Assembly: GCF_011761185.1 (NCBI RefSeq)
Contig: NZ_JAAOYM010000001.1
Span: 1,116,001 to 1,180,000, forward strand
DNA length: 64,000 nt
Direction: 5' to 3'
Source of the DNA: Saccharomonospora amisosensis
Lineage (GTDB): Bacteria; Actinomycetota; Actinomycetes; Mycobacteriales; Pseudonocardiaceae
Made by a program: the position numbers and the translations under genes. This document shows, piece by piece, positions 56,742-64,000 of this stretch. Every line of letters begins with the position of its first letter. Within the stretch, counting starts at the first letter, position 1. Under the pieces are notes generated by a model. That model was not told the DNA's origin. It was given only the letters and a program-made list of their open reading frames with translations, and searched no databases.

Positions 56742-57467
56742 TCACCCGAGCAGCCGGTCCACCACGAGCGCGGTGGCGTTGTCGGTGCTGCCGTGCTCGC
56801 GGGCGGCATCGACCAGCGACCGTGCCGCAGCGGCAGCCGAGGTGGCGCCGGCGAGCAGGTCCCTGATCGCGGTCAGCTCCAGGCTCTTGTGCACGCCGTC
56901 GCTGGACAACAACAGCCTGCCAGGGCCCGCGCCGATCCTGGCGTGGCCGATGTCGTTCTCGCCCGCCGTGCGGGCGGAACCGGTGACGATGTGCTCCATC
57001 CGGGCGGTGGGTCGCCGCCCTCGCGAGCGCCAGAACTCGGCGAGGGTGTGGTCGGTGGTCACCTGGTGCAGCACGCGGCCGTTCCACCGGTAGGCACGGC
57101 AGTCGCCCACCCAGGCGATCTCACTGACCTCCTCGTCGCCGCCCGCAGGCGGATAGACCGCGACCACCAGCACGGCGTCAGCCTCGGTCTGGCCGAACTG
57201 CGTCGTGAGTTCCCGCTGGGCACGGATCAGGCCCTCCACCGCGCCCAGCCGTACGGCGGAGGTCGCCGCGGTCCTGGCGACCAGTCGCGCGGCCCTCGCC
57301 GCCAGCAGGTGGTCGCCGACGCCGTCGGCCACCACGAAGGCTGATCTTCCAGTGGCGGCGTCGGTGCGGGTGGCGAGTGCGTCGGCGTTGACCGCGCGAG
57401 GGCCCTTGTCACTCGCCGCGTCCGACGTGGTGTGTTCGGTCGGTCGCGGGTGCGCGGTGGTCGGCAT
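56742..57467 (-). CDS. PP2C-family Ser/Thr protein phosphatase
   Basis: A 241-residue cytosolic metal-dependent phosphatase. Motifs are SDKGPRAVNADALAT, the metal-binding VVADGVGDH, IAWVGDCRAYRWNG, VTTDHTLAEF, LLLSSDGVHKSL and STDNATALVV. There is no membrane helix or sensor domain, unlike PstP. The partner kinase is not in the window. ATG 57467 is preceded by AGGAGG. It stands alone between fadB (convergent) and the thiamine-diphosphate enzyme gene. Confidence 0.87.
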   Translation of the reverse strand: MPTTAHPRPTEHTTSDAASDKGPRAVNADALATRTDAATGRSAFVVADGVGDHLLAARAARLVARTAATSAVRLGAVEGLIRAQRELTTQFGQTEADAVLVVAVYPPAGGDEEVSEIAWVGDCRAYRWNGRVLHQVTTDHTLAEFWRSRGRRPTARMEHIVTGSARTAGENDIGHARIGAGPGRLLLSSDGVHKSLELTAIRDLLAGATSAAAAARSLVDAAREHGSTDNATALVVDRLLG

Positions 57468-57579
57468 GGGCCGCCTCCTAGTTCACCGGGCCGACCCCCG
57501 ATGACCGGCCCTCACCCACCTCAACGCACGGCCGCCACCAGCAACTCCGAGAAGAACCTGTGAGTTTCCAGACTCCACT

Positions 57580-59133
57580 TCACAGCAGCGGCGGCACCAT
57601 CGCCTCGATGAGGTGTGGCCCGGGTTCGGCGACCGCCCGCGCGAACTGCTGTGCCAGTTCCTCGGCAGTGGCCGCCCTCGACGCGGGAACGCCCATCCCC
57701 TCGGCGATCTTGACGAAGTCCAGGTCTGGGCCGGACAGGTCGAGCAGCTCCTTCGCCTTCGGCCCGGAACCCTCCGCGCCAACCCGCTGCAACTCCATTC
57801 GCAGGATCGCGTACGCGCGGTTGTTCAACAGCACCGTGGTGACGTTCAGGTTCTCCCTGGCCTGCGTCCACAGTGCCGAGATGGTGTAGAGCGCGCTGCC
57901 GTCGGATTCGAGGTTCACCACCGGACGGTCCGGTGCGGCGATCGCGGCACCCGTGGCGACCGGAATTCCCTGCCCGATCGCTCCTCCGGTCAGTGTGAGC
58001 ACGTCGTGCCGGGGTGCCCCCGCCGTCGCGCCGGGCAAAAGCAGCCCGGAGGTGTTGGCCTCGTCCGAGATGATCGCACCATCCGGCAGCGAGGCGCCGA
58101 TCACCTGAACCCAGTTCTGCGGGGTCAGCGCTCCGGTCGGCAGCTCAGGGCGGTGAGCCTGCGACACCACCGCCTCCGTGCCGGGTGCCACCAGTTCGGC
58201 CAGTTCCTCCAGCGCGGCCACCACGTCCTCTTCCACGCCCGCGAGCGTGTGCACCTGCGCGCCCTCCGGGACGAGGTCGCTCGCCTTGCCCGGGTAGGCG
58301 AAGAACGACACCGGCGGGCGAGTACCAGCCACCACCACGTGCCTGCTGCCCTCCAACTGATGGGCGACCTGTTCGGCCAGGTAGCCGAGCCGTTCCACGA
58401 CGGGGACACCCGCTCCGCGTTCCAGCCTGGCGGGGAAGGTCTCGACGAACGGCTTGGCGCCGGTGGCCGCCGCGATGCGGCTCGTCGCCCGCAATCCCCG
58501 CTCGCGGCATGCGGCGCCGCCGATCAGCAACGCGACGGGTTCGCCCGTGCGCAGCAGTTCGGCGACCGCCTTCACCGTGGTGTCGGCGACGGGTTTGGCA
58601 CGGCGCGGCGGCACCGGGGCGCAGGGCTGCCCGCCGTCGCTCCAGGACACGTCGGCGGGCAGGATCAACGTCGCCACCCTGCCGGGCGCGTCCTGCGACG
58701 CGGCGACCGCGGCGGCGGCGTCCGCGCCCACGTCCGCCGTGCTGGAGCAGCGGCGGACCCAGCCTGTAAGCGAACCCGCCACGGCCTCGATGTCGGATTC
58801 CAGCGGCGCGTCGTAGGCCTTGTGGTAGGTGGCGTGGTCGCCGACGACGTTGACGATCGGCGTGTGCGCCCTGCGGGCGTTGTGCAGGTTCGCCAGCCCG
58901 TTGCCGAGCCCGGGACCGAGGTGCAGCAGGGTGGCCGCGGGCTTGCCCGCGATGCGAGCGTAGCCGTCGGCCGCGCCGGTGACAGCGCCCTCGGCCAGAC
59001 CGAGCACGCCACGCATGTTCGGCACCGTGTCCAGCGCGGCGACGAAATGCATCTCCGAAGTACCGGGGTTGGAGAAGCACACCTCGACGCCCGAGTCGAC
59101 GAGCGTGCGGATCAGGGCCTGCGCGCCGTTCAT
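57580..59133 (-). CDS. Thiamine-diphosphate enzyme (acetolactate synthase/benzoylformate decarboxylase-like)
   Basis: A 517-residue ThDP enzyme. The N-terminal Pyr domain has the catalytic Glu in LGLAEGAVTGAADGYARIAG; the central domain (about residues 190-330) follows; the C-terminal PP domain has the metal-binding LESDGSALYTISALWTQARE ending in VLLNN, with Ser in place of the usual Gly of GDG. Related proteins decarboxylate 2-oxo acids or act as acetolactate synthase-like ligases. It follows a GlcD-type FAD oxidase gene by 21 bases, so a joint pathway from a 2-hydroxy acid via its 2-oxo acid is plausible. The substrate is not known. Confidence 0.82.
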   Translation of the reverse strand: MNGAQALIRTLVDSGVEVCFSNPGTSEMHFVAALDTVPNMRGVLGLAEGAVTGAADGYARIAGKPAATLLHLGPGLGNGLANLHNARRAHTPIVNVVGDHATYHKAYDAPLESDIEAVAGSLTGWVRRCSSTADVGADAAAAVAASQDAPGRVATLILPADVSWSDGGQPCAPVPPRRAKPVADTTVKAVAELLRTGEPVALLIGGAACRERGLRATSRIAAATGAKPFVETFPARLERGAGVPVVERLGYLAEQVAHQLEGSRHVVVAGTRPPVSFFAYPGKASDLVPEGAQVHTLAGVEEDVVAALEELAELVAPGTEAVVSQAHRPELPTGALTPQNWVQVIGASLPDGAIISDEANTSGLLLPGATAGAPRHDVLTLTGGAIGQGIPVATGAAIAAPDRPVVNLESDGSALYTISALWTQARENLNVTTVLLNNRAYAILRMELQRVGAEGSGPKAKELLDLSGPDLDFVKIAEGMGVPASRAATAEELAQQFARAVAEPGPHLIEAMVPPLL

Positions 59134-59154
59134 GATCTCCTCTTTCTCGCTCTG

Positions 59155-60528
59155 CTAGTCGAATAGCACGCCGGGGTTGAGGATTCCCGCGGGGTCGAAG
59201 GCGTGCTTGATCCGCGACATCAGCTCGATCTTGGCCGGGTCCTCCAGTTGCAGGAAGTGCTCCTTCTTCGCTCGGCCGATGCCGTGCTCACCTGAGATCG
59301 CGCCACCGAGCTCCATGCCGACGGCGAAGATGTCGTGAAGCAGGCTCGCACGCTTTACCGGGTCCTTCTGGAAGACGCCGAGGTGGACGTTGCCGTCCCC
59401 CGCGTGCCCGCACCCGGCTACACCCGACTCGGTCTTCGCGGCGAGCTCGCGTGACCTCGCCAGGAACTCGGGCATCGCCGACCGGGGTACCACGACGTCG
59501 ATCACCTCGTCGGCACCCGCAGCCTTCGCGGTCCAGAACGCCTTCTCCCTTGCTTCGATGAGCTTGCGGGCCGAGCCGCCGTCGAGCACGTACACGTCCG
59601 AGGCACCCAGTTCGCCGAGCAGTTCGCCCAGGCTCGCGACGTCGCCTTCGAGCCGGTCGGGGTCGCGGTTCTCCATCGCCACCACCAGGTAGGCCTGTGA
59701 AGCCTCGCGAACCTCGTCGGGGACACCCAGCGACAACCCGGTGGTGTAGGTAATGGCGGCCATGGTCAGCGCGTCGATGTACTCGAGAATGTGCGGCTCT
59801 AGCCCGGCCGCCAGGATCGTGGGTACGGCCCGCACGACAGTGTCGAGGTCGGTGAACGGCGCGAGCACCGTGGCGCCGTGCCGCAGTCTCGGGTGCAGCT
59901 TGACGGTGATCTCCGTGGCGAGCGCGAGCGTGCCTTCGGAGCCGATGATGAGCTGGGTCAGGTCGTAGCCGGTGGAGGTCTTCACCGGCTTCCCGCCGGT
60001 TCGGATGATCTCGCCGGTGGGCAGTACAGCCTCGAGTCCGAGCACGTTGTGGCGGGTCACGCCGTACTTGACGGCTCGCATTCCGCCCGCGTTGGTGCCC
60101 ACGTTCCCGCCTACGCTGGCGCTCATCTCGCCGGGATAGACGGTGTAGCCGAGCCCCGCTTCAGCTGTCTTTTCGTCCAGTTCGGACAGTGTGACTCCTG
60201 GCTGTACCACCGCGACATGGTTGACCGTGTCGATCTCGAGGATCGCGTTCATCCGCTCGAAGGAGATCAGCAGGCCGTCGGGGCGGGGGCGGGCCGCGGC
60301 CGAGAGGCCGCTGCCCGAGCCGCGTGCGGTTACCGGGACACCGTGCTCGGTGGCCGCACCCAGCAGCTGTGCCACCTCTGCCGTGGTGGCCGGTTTGGCG
60401 ACGTACGCGGGCCGGTGCACCTCGCCGACCAGCGCCTCGTCGCTCGCGTAGTGGTCAGGGATGTCCTCGCCGGTCAGGACCTGGTTCGCGCCGACGATCT
60501 CGGCCAGCCGCTGCGCAACGTCGCCCAT
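59155..60528 (-). CDS. FAD-linked 2-hydroxyacid oxidase (GlcD/D-lactate dehydrogenase type)
   Basis: A 457-residue flavoprotein of the FAD_binding_4 plus FAD-oxidase C family. The N-terminal PCMH part has PVTARGSGSGLSAAARPRPD, VVQPGVTLSELDEKTAE and GGNVGTNAGGMRAVKYGVTR; the C-terminal part has GHAGDGNVHLGVF and ISGEHGIGRAKKEHFLQLED. It oxidises glycolate, D-lactate or a related 2-hydroxy acid to the 2-oxo acid. It is the first gene of a unit with the ThDP enzyme downstream. No strong ribosome binding site was seen at ATG 60528. Confidence 0.88.
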   Translation of the reverse strand: MGDVAQRLAEIVGANQVLTGEDIPDHYASDEALVGEVHRPAYVAKPATTAEVAQLLGAATEHGVPVTARGSGSGLSAAARPRPDGLLISFERMNAILEIDTVNHVAVVQPGVTLSELDEKTAEAGLGYTVYPGEMSASVGGNVGTNAGGMRAVKYGVTRHNVLGLEAVLPTGEIIRTGGKPVKTSTGYDLTQLIIGSEGTLALATEITVKLHPRLRHGATVLAPFTDLDTVVRAVPTILAAGLEPHILEYIDALTMAAITYTTGLSLGVPDEVREASQAYLVVAMENRDPDRLEGDVASLGELLGELGASDVYVLDGGSARKLIEAREKAFWTAKAAGADEVIDVVVPRSAMPEFLARSRELAAKTESGVAGCGHAGDGNVHLGVFQKDPVKRASLLHDIFAVGMELGGAISGEHGIGRAKKEHFLQLEDPAKIELMSRIKHAFDPAGILNPGVLFD

Positions 60529-60565
60529 GGGGATGCAGCCTAGTACGCATTGGAGCGGCTCGGCT

Positions 60566-60580
60566 ATGAATGTTCTTCAT
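60566..60580. promoter_or_regulatory. Inverted repeat before FAD oxidase gene
   Basis: ATGAA-tgttc-TTCAT in an AT-rich patch (followed by ATATTTTT) 38 bases upstream of the FAD oxidase start. Probable promoter/operator region; the regulator is unknown. Confidence 0.4.
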
Positions 60581-60732
60581 ATTTTTGCCGGCGGCGGGTG
60601 GGGCTGCTCCGCGCCACCGTGCTGTCAAAGATCAGTCCACTGTAGACAAGAACCGATGTGAAATCCCCTCAGTGTAAACACGTATGGCTTTCGGGTTTTT
60701 CGTGGGGGTCAGCTTGGCCGGATGGCGTGACC

Positions 60733-60769
60733 ACCCGTGCCTGCCCGCCGTGGGCGGGCGGTCACGGGT
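60733..60769 (-). terminator. Long hairpin terminator after DUF3830 gene
   Basis: The outer arms ACCCGTG (60733-60739) and CACGGGT (60763-60769) and inner arms GCCCGCC (60743-60749) and GGCGGGC (60753-60759) stack with one mismatch into a long stem, about 110 bases after the DUF3830 stop. Confidence 0.6.
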
Positions 60770-60876
60770 CGGTTCGGGTTCGAGAGCCGGCCCCTCGTTG
60801 CCCGATCGGGTGACCAGTCGGCCGACAATTCGTGATCTTGAAAGGTTCACCCTTTCGGGTGATGTCGGATGCCGTG

Positions 60877-61374
60877 TCAGGCGCGGGCGAAGGTCAGCGT
60901 CTCGCCCTCGACCCCCCGCAGCCAAAGGTCCTGCGCGGCTTCGGCCATCTCAGGGAGGCCCTCGACGATCGTGGCGAACACGTTGCCGGGCACCCAGCCC
61001 GCATCGCCGTTGATCAACAGGTTGTTGCGGCCGTAGAAGATCGCGAGGTCGGTCGCGCCCTGCTCACCGTGCGCCGCACTGCCTTCCTCGTAGCCGTAGG
61101 CCGGGTTGCCGATCTCCCATGACTCGAAGCCGAAGTACACGACGTCGCCGGGGATGGGAGTGACGGTGGGGTTCTCCCTCCCCGGTTGCGGGTCGGCGAA
61201 CGGCCGCAGCAGCGTGTACACCTCGTTGCGGGCGTACTTGGCGTGGTAGGCGGAGCCGCTCTGCGGCAGCGCGTCCCACACCGCCCTGCAGGTTCGGGGC
61301 GCCTCGTCATCCAGCAGTCGCGCCCGGCAGGAGACCCCGCGCTTGTCCAGTGAGATGGTGATGTAGCGGGCCAT
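60877..61374 (-). CDS. DUF3830 family protein
   Basis: A 165-residue soluble protein matching DUF3830, which has a cyclophilin-like beta-barrel fold and no established function. Blocks are ARYITISLDKRGVSCRARLL, APRTCRAVWDALPQSGSAYH, ARNEVYTLLRPFA, PIPGDVVYFGF, TDLAIFYGRNNLLINGDAGW and GNVFATIVEGL. ATG 61374 has AGGAG six bases upstream. It lies 46 bases after the gabT stop and is probably in the same transcript, which links it to amino-acid or amine catabolism. Confidence 0.75.
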   Translation of the reverse strand: MARYITISLDKRGVSCRARLLDDEAPRTCRAVWDALPQSGSAYHAKYARNEVYTLLRPFADPQPGRENPTVTPIPGDVVYFGFESWEIGNPAYGYEEGSAAHGEQGATDLAIFYGRNNLLINGDAGWVPGNVFATIVEGLPEMAEAAQDLWLRGVEGETLTFARA

Positions 61375-61392
61375 GTTCACTCCTGGTTCGCC

Positions 61393-61424
61393 GCTGTTCG
61401 GTGACTACGCTGTTCGGTGACTAC
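61393..61424. repeat. 16-bp perfect tandem duplication across gabT stop
   Basis: GCTGTTCGGTGACTAC occurs twice without a gap (61393-61408 and 61409-61424). The second copy contains the gabT stop codon, so a duplicate stop lies 16 bases further on. A recent slippage or repair event. Confidence 0.85.
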
Positions 61425-62674
61425 TTGCTGACGGAGGTGACCACGTCGGTCCAGATCTCCAGAGCCTGCTCGATCTGCTCGGAGGTGACCACGAGCGGCG
61501 GGATCATCCGCACGACGTTCATGAACGCGCCGCAGGTCAGCAACAGCAGCCCTCGCTCGGCCGCCGCCTTCTGCGCTGCCTGGGCGGTCGCGTTGTCCGG
61601 CTTGCCGTCAGCCGTGGTGAACTCCGAACCAACGAGCAGCCCGAGCCCTCGCACGTCACCGATCGCCTGTGTCTTGCCCGCGATCGCACGCGCGCCCTCC
61701 AGCAACTGCCGACCTCGCTCGGCGGCGTTGTCGACGAGACCCTCCTCCTGGATCACGTCGAGTGTCGCGAGCGCGGCGGCGCAGGCGACGGCGTTGCCGC
61801 CGTAGGTGCCACCCTGCGAACCCGGCCATGCCTTACCCATCAGTTCCTCGGATGCGGCGATGCCCGAAAGCGGGAAACCGCTGGCCAGTCCCTTCGCGAT
61901 CAGTACGACATCGGGGCGGACGTCGAAGTGCTGGTGGCCCCAGAATCGGCCGGTGCGCCCGAACCCGGTCTGGATCTCGTCGAGCACCAGCAGGATGCCG
62001 TGCTCGTCGGCTCGCTGCCGCAGTCCGGCGAGGAACTCGGTGTTGGCCGGCACGTAGCCACCTTCGCCGAGCATTGGCTCGACGAAGAACGCGGCGGTCT
62101 CCTTCGGCGAGGTCTGCGTCGCGAACAGGTAGTCCAGTTCGCGCAACGCGAAGTCGGTGGCCGTCTTCTCGTCCCAGCCGTAGTGGTAGGCGTAGGGGAA
62201 GGGGGCGACATGCACTCCGGACATCAGCGGGGAGAACCCCGCGCCGAACCGGGTGCCGGATGTGGTCATCGACGCGGCGGCGACGGTGCGGCCGTGGAAA
62301 CCACCCTGGAACACCACGATGTTCGGCCTGCCGGTGGCCTGCCGGGTCAGTCGCAGTGCGGCCTCCACCGCCTCACTGCCGGAGTTGGCGAAGAACAGCG
62401 AGTCCAGACCCTGCGGAAGAACCTCGCCGAGGCGCGCGGTCAGTTCGAGCAGCGGCCGGTGCATCACGGTGGTGTACTGGCCGTGGATGAGCTTGCCGAC
62501 CTGCTCCTGGGCGGCCCGCACGACCCGTGGGTGGCAGTGACCGGTGCTCGTCACCCCGATGCCGGCCGTGAAGTCGAGGTGGCGACGGCCGTCGGTGTCG
62601 AACAGGTACGCACCCTCGCCGTGTTCGACGACGACGGGAGTGGCCTGCTTGAGGATGGGGGAGAGCTGGGCCAT
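61421..62674 (-). CDS. gabT: 4-aminobutyrate aminotransferase (class III PLP)
   Basis: A 417-residue class III aminotransferase. It has LDFTAGIGVTSTGHCHPRVV, FFANSGSEAVEAALRLTRQA and GGFHGRTVAAASMTTSG, the PLP-contacting LVLDEIQTGFGRTGRFWGHQ and the Schiff-base Lys in LIAKGLASGFPLSG. It transfers the amino group of GABA or a similar omega-amino acid to 2-oxoglutarate, giving a semialdehyde. The divergent neighbour encodes a succinate-semialdehyde-type dehydrogenase, completing a GABA-shunt-like route. ATG 62674 has AAGGAG upstream. Probably co-transcribed with the DUF3830 gene. Confidence 0.88.
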   Translation of the reverse strand: MAQLSPILKQATPVVVEHGEGAYLFDTDGRRHLDFTAGIGVTSTGHCHPRVVRAAQEQVGKLIHGQYTTVMHRPLLELTARLGEVLPQGLDSLFFANSGSEAVEAALRLTRQATGRPNIVVFQGGFHGRTVAAASMTTSGTRFGAGFSPLMSGVHVAPFPYAYHYGWDEKTATDFALRELDYLFATQTSPKETAAFFVEPMLGEGGYVPANTEFLAGLRQRADEHGILLVLDEIQTGFGRTGRFWGHQHFDVRPDVVLIAKGLASGFPLSGIAASEELMGKAWPGSQGGTYGGNAVACAAALATLDVIQEEGLVDNAAERGRQLLEGARAIAGKTQAIGDVRGLGLLVGSEFTTADGKPDNATAQAAQKAAAERGLLLLTCGAFMNVVRMIPPLVVTSEQIEQALEIWTDVVTSVSK

Positions 62675-62707
62675 GACGACGTGCTCCTTAGCGCGGCGAG
62701 GTTGTAG

Positions 62708-62719
62708 ATTGTTGACAAT
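62708..62719. promoter_or_regulatory. GntR-type palindrome in gabT-gabD divergent promoter
   Basis: ATTGT-TG-ACAAT, arms of 5 bp with a 2-bp spacer, lies 34 bases before the gabT start and 56 before the gabD start. The form resembles FadR-subfamily GntR operators. No gntR gene is in the window. Confidence 0.55.
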
Positions 62720-62775
62720 ATTCGTAGCATGGCACCGGCAGCGGCGCAAACACCTCAACTCGCAGGGAGCAACGC

Positions 62776-64000
62776 ATGAGCACCGTCAGTGAGACCGGCG
62801 TGGTGGACGCGGTCGCCAAGGAGTTGTTCATCGGTGGCAAGTGGACGCAGGCCGCGGGGGGCAGGACCTTCCCCGTGCACGACCCAGCCACCGGCGAGGT
62901 GCTGTGCGAGGTGGCCGATGCCGCGCCCGAGGACGGCATGGCCGCGCTCGACGCCGCCGTCGCGGCGCAGGCGGACTGGGCGGCCCACCCGCCGCGCGAG
63001 CGGGGTGAGATCCTGCGCGCCTCCTTCGAGGCACTGATGGCGCGGCAGGAGGAACTGGCACTGCTCATGACGCTTGAGATGGGCAAGCCGCTCGCCGAGG
63101 CACGCGGCGAGATCGCCTACGCGGCCGAGTTCTTCCGCTGGTTCGCCGAGGAGGCGGTGCGCATCGACGGCGGGTACGCCGTCGCACCCAACGGCAGCGG
63201 GCGGTTCCTCGTCGCCAAGCAGCCGGTCGGGCCATCGCTGTTGATCACGCCGTGGAACTTCCCCATGGCCATGGGAACGCGCAAGATCGGACCCGCCGTC
63301 GCCGCGGGCTGCACCATGGTGATCAAGCCCGCCGCGCAGACGCCGCTTTCGATGCTCGCGCTCGCGCAGATCATGGTGGACGCCGGGCTGCCCGACGGCG
63401 TGCTCAACGTGCTCACCACCACCAGCTCCGGCGCGGTGATGGAGCCGTTGATCAGGGACGGGCGGGCGCGCAAGCTGTCGTTCACCGGCTCCACGGCGGT
63501 CGGCCGCAAGCTGCTTGAGCAGTGCTCGGACAAGGTGCTGCGCACCTCCATGGAACTCGGTGGCAACGCGCCGTTTCTGGTGTTCGACGACGCGGACATC
63601 GACGCTGCCGTCGACGGCGCTATGCAGGCGAAGATGCGCAACATCGGAGAGGCGTGCACGGCCGCCAACCGGTTCTACGTGCAGCGTGGGGTCGCGGACG
63701 AGTTCGCACGCAGGCTCACCGAGCGGATGGCCGCGCTGCCCATCGGCAGGGGAACCGAGGACGGTGTCGTCGTCGGCCCGCTGATCGACCAAGCCGCGGT
63801 GGAGAAGGTCAGCGGCCTCGTCAGCGACGCCGCGAGCCGAGGCGCCGAGGTGCTCACCGGCGGTTCCACTGTGGATGGACCAGGTAACTTCTACCGCCCG
63901 ACCGTACTCACCGGTGTGCCCGCCGACGCCCGGATGGCCGACGAGGAGATCTTCGGACCCGTCGCGCCGATCTCGGTGTTCGACACGGAGGAGGAGGCGC
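62776..64000 (+). CDS. gabD: NAD(P)-dependent succinate-semialdehyde dehydrogenase (partial, cut by right edge)
   Basis: The first 408 residues of an aldehyde dehydrogenase of the GabD type, which is usually about 480 residues. Motifs are KELFIGGKWTQAAGGRTFPV, the cofactor-binding TPWNFPMAMGTRKIGPAVAA and KLSFTGSTAVGRKLLEQ, the general-base Glu in SMELGGNAPFLVF and the catalytic Cys in NIGEACTAANRFYV, then EEIFGPVAPISVF. It oxidises succinic semialdehyde to succinate, draining the product of GabT. ATG 62776 is preceded by AGGGAG at 62764-62769. The reading frame continues past position 64000. Confidence 0.9.
   Translation, partial: MSTVSETGVVDAVAKELFIGGKWTQAAGGRTFPVHDPATGEVLCEVADAAPEDGMAALDAAVAAQADWAAHPPRERGEILRASFEALMARQEELALLMTLEMGKPLAEARGEIAYAAEFFRWFAEEAVRIDGGYAVAPNGSGRFLVAKQPVGPSLLITPWNFPMAMGTRKIGPAVAAGCTMVIKPAAQTPLSMLALAQIMVDAGLPDGVLNVLTTTSSGAVMEPLIRDGRARKLSFTGSTAVGRKLLEQCSDKVLRTSMELGGNAPFLVFDDADIDAAVDGAMQAKMRNIGEACTAANRFYVQRGVADEFARRLTERMAALPIGRGTEDGVVVGPLIDQAAVEKVSGLVSDAASRGAEVLTGGSTVDGPGNFYRPTVLTGVPADARMADEEIFGPVAPISVFDTEEEA

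Larger units (their letters stand above)
60529..60876. other. Intergenic region, 348 bases, with operator-like repeats
   Basis: It lies upstream of the FAD oxidase gene and downstream of the DUF3830 gene, both on the minus strand. It contains ATGAA-N5-TTCAT (60566-60580) in an AT-rich patch 38 bases before the oxidase start, TGTAGACA (60641-60648) resembling half of the gab palindrome, and the DUF3830 terminator (60733-60769). No gene was recognised. Confidence 0.5.

Overview
The window is about 70% GC, densely coded DNA from a high-GC actinomycete. WhiB1, a fused 2-oxoglutarate decarboxylase (Kgd/OdhA type), LexA and Crp boxes of mycobacterial type, EspC-like and WXG-like type VII secretion proteins, frequent GTG starts and probable leaderless genes all point to Actinomycetota. 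The gene mix (class I cholesterol oxidase, Rhs toxin with a WXG-like head, penicillin-acylase-like secreted enzyme, Imm1) fits Pseudonocardiaceae, but that family assignment is inference.

Layout. 1-4.2 kb: ribosomal protein bL37 (cut by the left edge), the PdtaS-type sensor kinase, whiB1 with a Crp-like box, a DAGK-type lipid kinase and a small membrane protein; the same neighbourhood surrounds whiB1 in Mycobacterium. 4.3-15.4 kb: secreted and metabolic genes: penicillin-acylase-family hydrolase, GNAT acetyltransferase, histidine phosphatase, Tat-exported cholesterol oxidase, RmlC-like epimerase, malic enzyme behind a terminator-like hairpin, a BpsA-like branched-polyamine synthase with an extra C-terminal region, and a subtilase with a P-domain. 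15.5-19.2 kb: kgd. 19.4-25.3 kb: polymorphic-toxin cassette: YbaB-like protein, EspC-like protein carrying a YxxxE tail signal, a 1540-residue WXG/linker/Rhs protein ending in a probable ADP-ribosyltransferase domain, and a small putative immunity protein. 25.3-31 kb: full-length fused ABC exporter plus an ABC ATPase/ABC-2 permease pair.

31.4-42.4 kb: alanine dehydrogenase with a PucR-type activator, a small unknown gene, and a TetR gene whose promoter carries a perfect palindrome. A related palindrome lies before a methylcrotonyl-CoA-carboxylase-like operon (beta subunit, alpha subunit, acyl-CoA dehydrogenase) resembling the mycobacterial accD1-accA1-fadE19 leucine pathway, followed by a PhaC-like alpha/beta protein. 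An SGNH hydrolase sits between regulator and operon. 42.4-46 kb: GyrI-like protein, LLM oxidoreductase behind a MarR-type palindrome, a DUF222/HNH (13E12-type) gene under a perfect SOS box, and an orphan Imm1 gene lying antisense to its 3' end.

46-49 kb: a tight operon of flavin monooxygenase, BASS-type transporter and SDR. 49-56.5 kb: fatty-acid oxidation: an acyl-CoA dehydrogenase pair behind an 18-bp palindrome, a tandem-TetR (Mce3R-like) regulator, and divergent fadA-fadB. 56.7-60.5 kb: PP2C phosphatase, and a thiamine-diphosphate enzyme paired with a GlcD-type FAD oxidase. 60.9-64 kb: DUF3830 and gabT, divergent from gabD (cut by the right edge), with an ATTGT-N2-ACAAT palindrome between them.

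No tRNA, rRNA, CRISPR array or insertion sequence was seen. Long frames antisense to kgd, fadA-fadB and other genes are GC-rich shadow frames and are not annotated.
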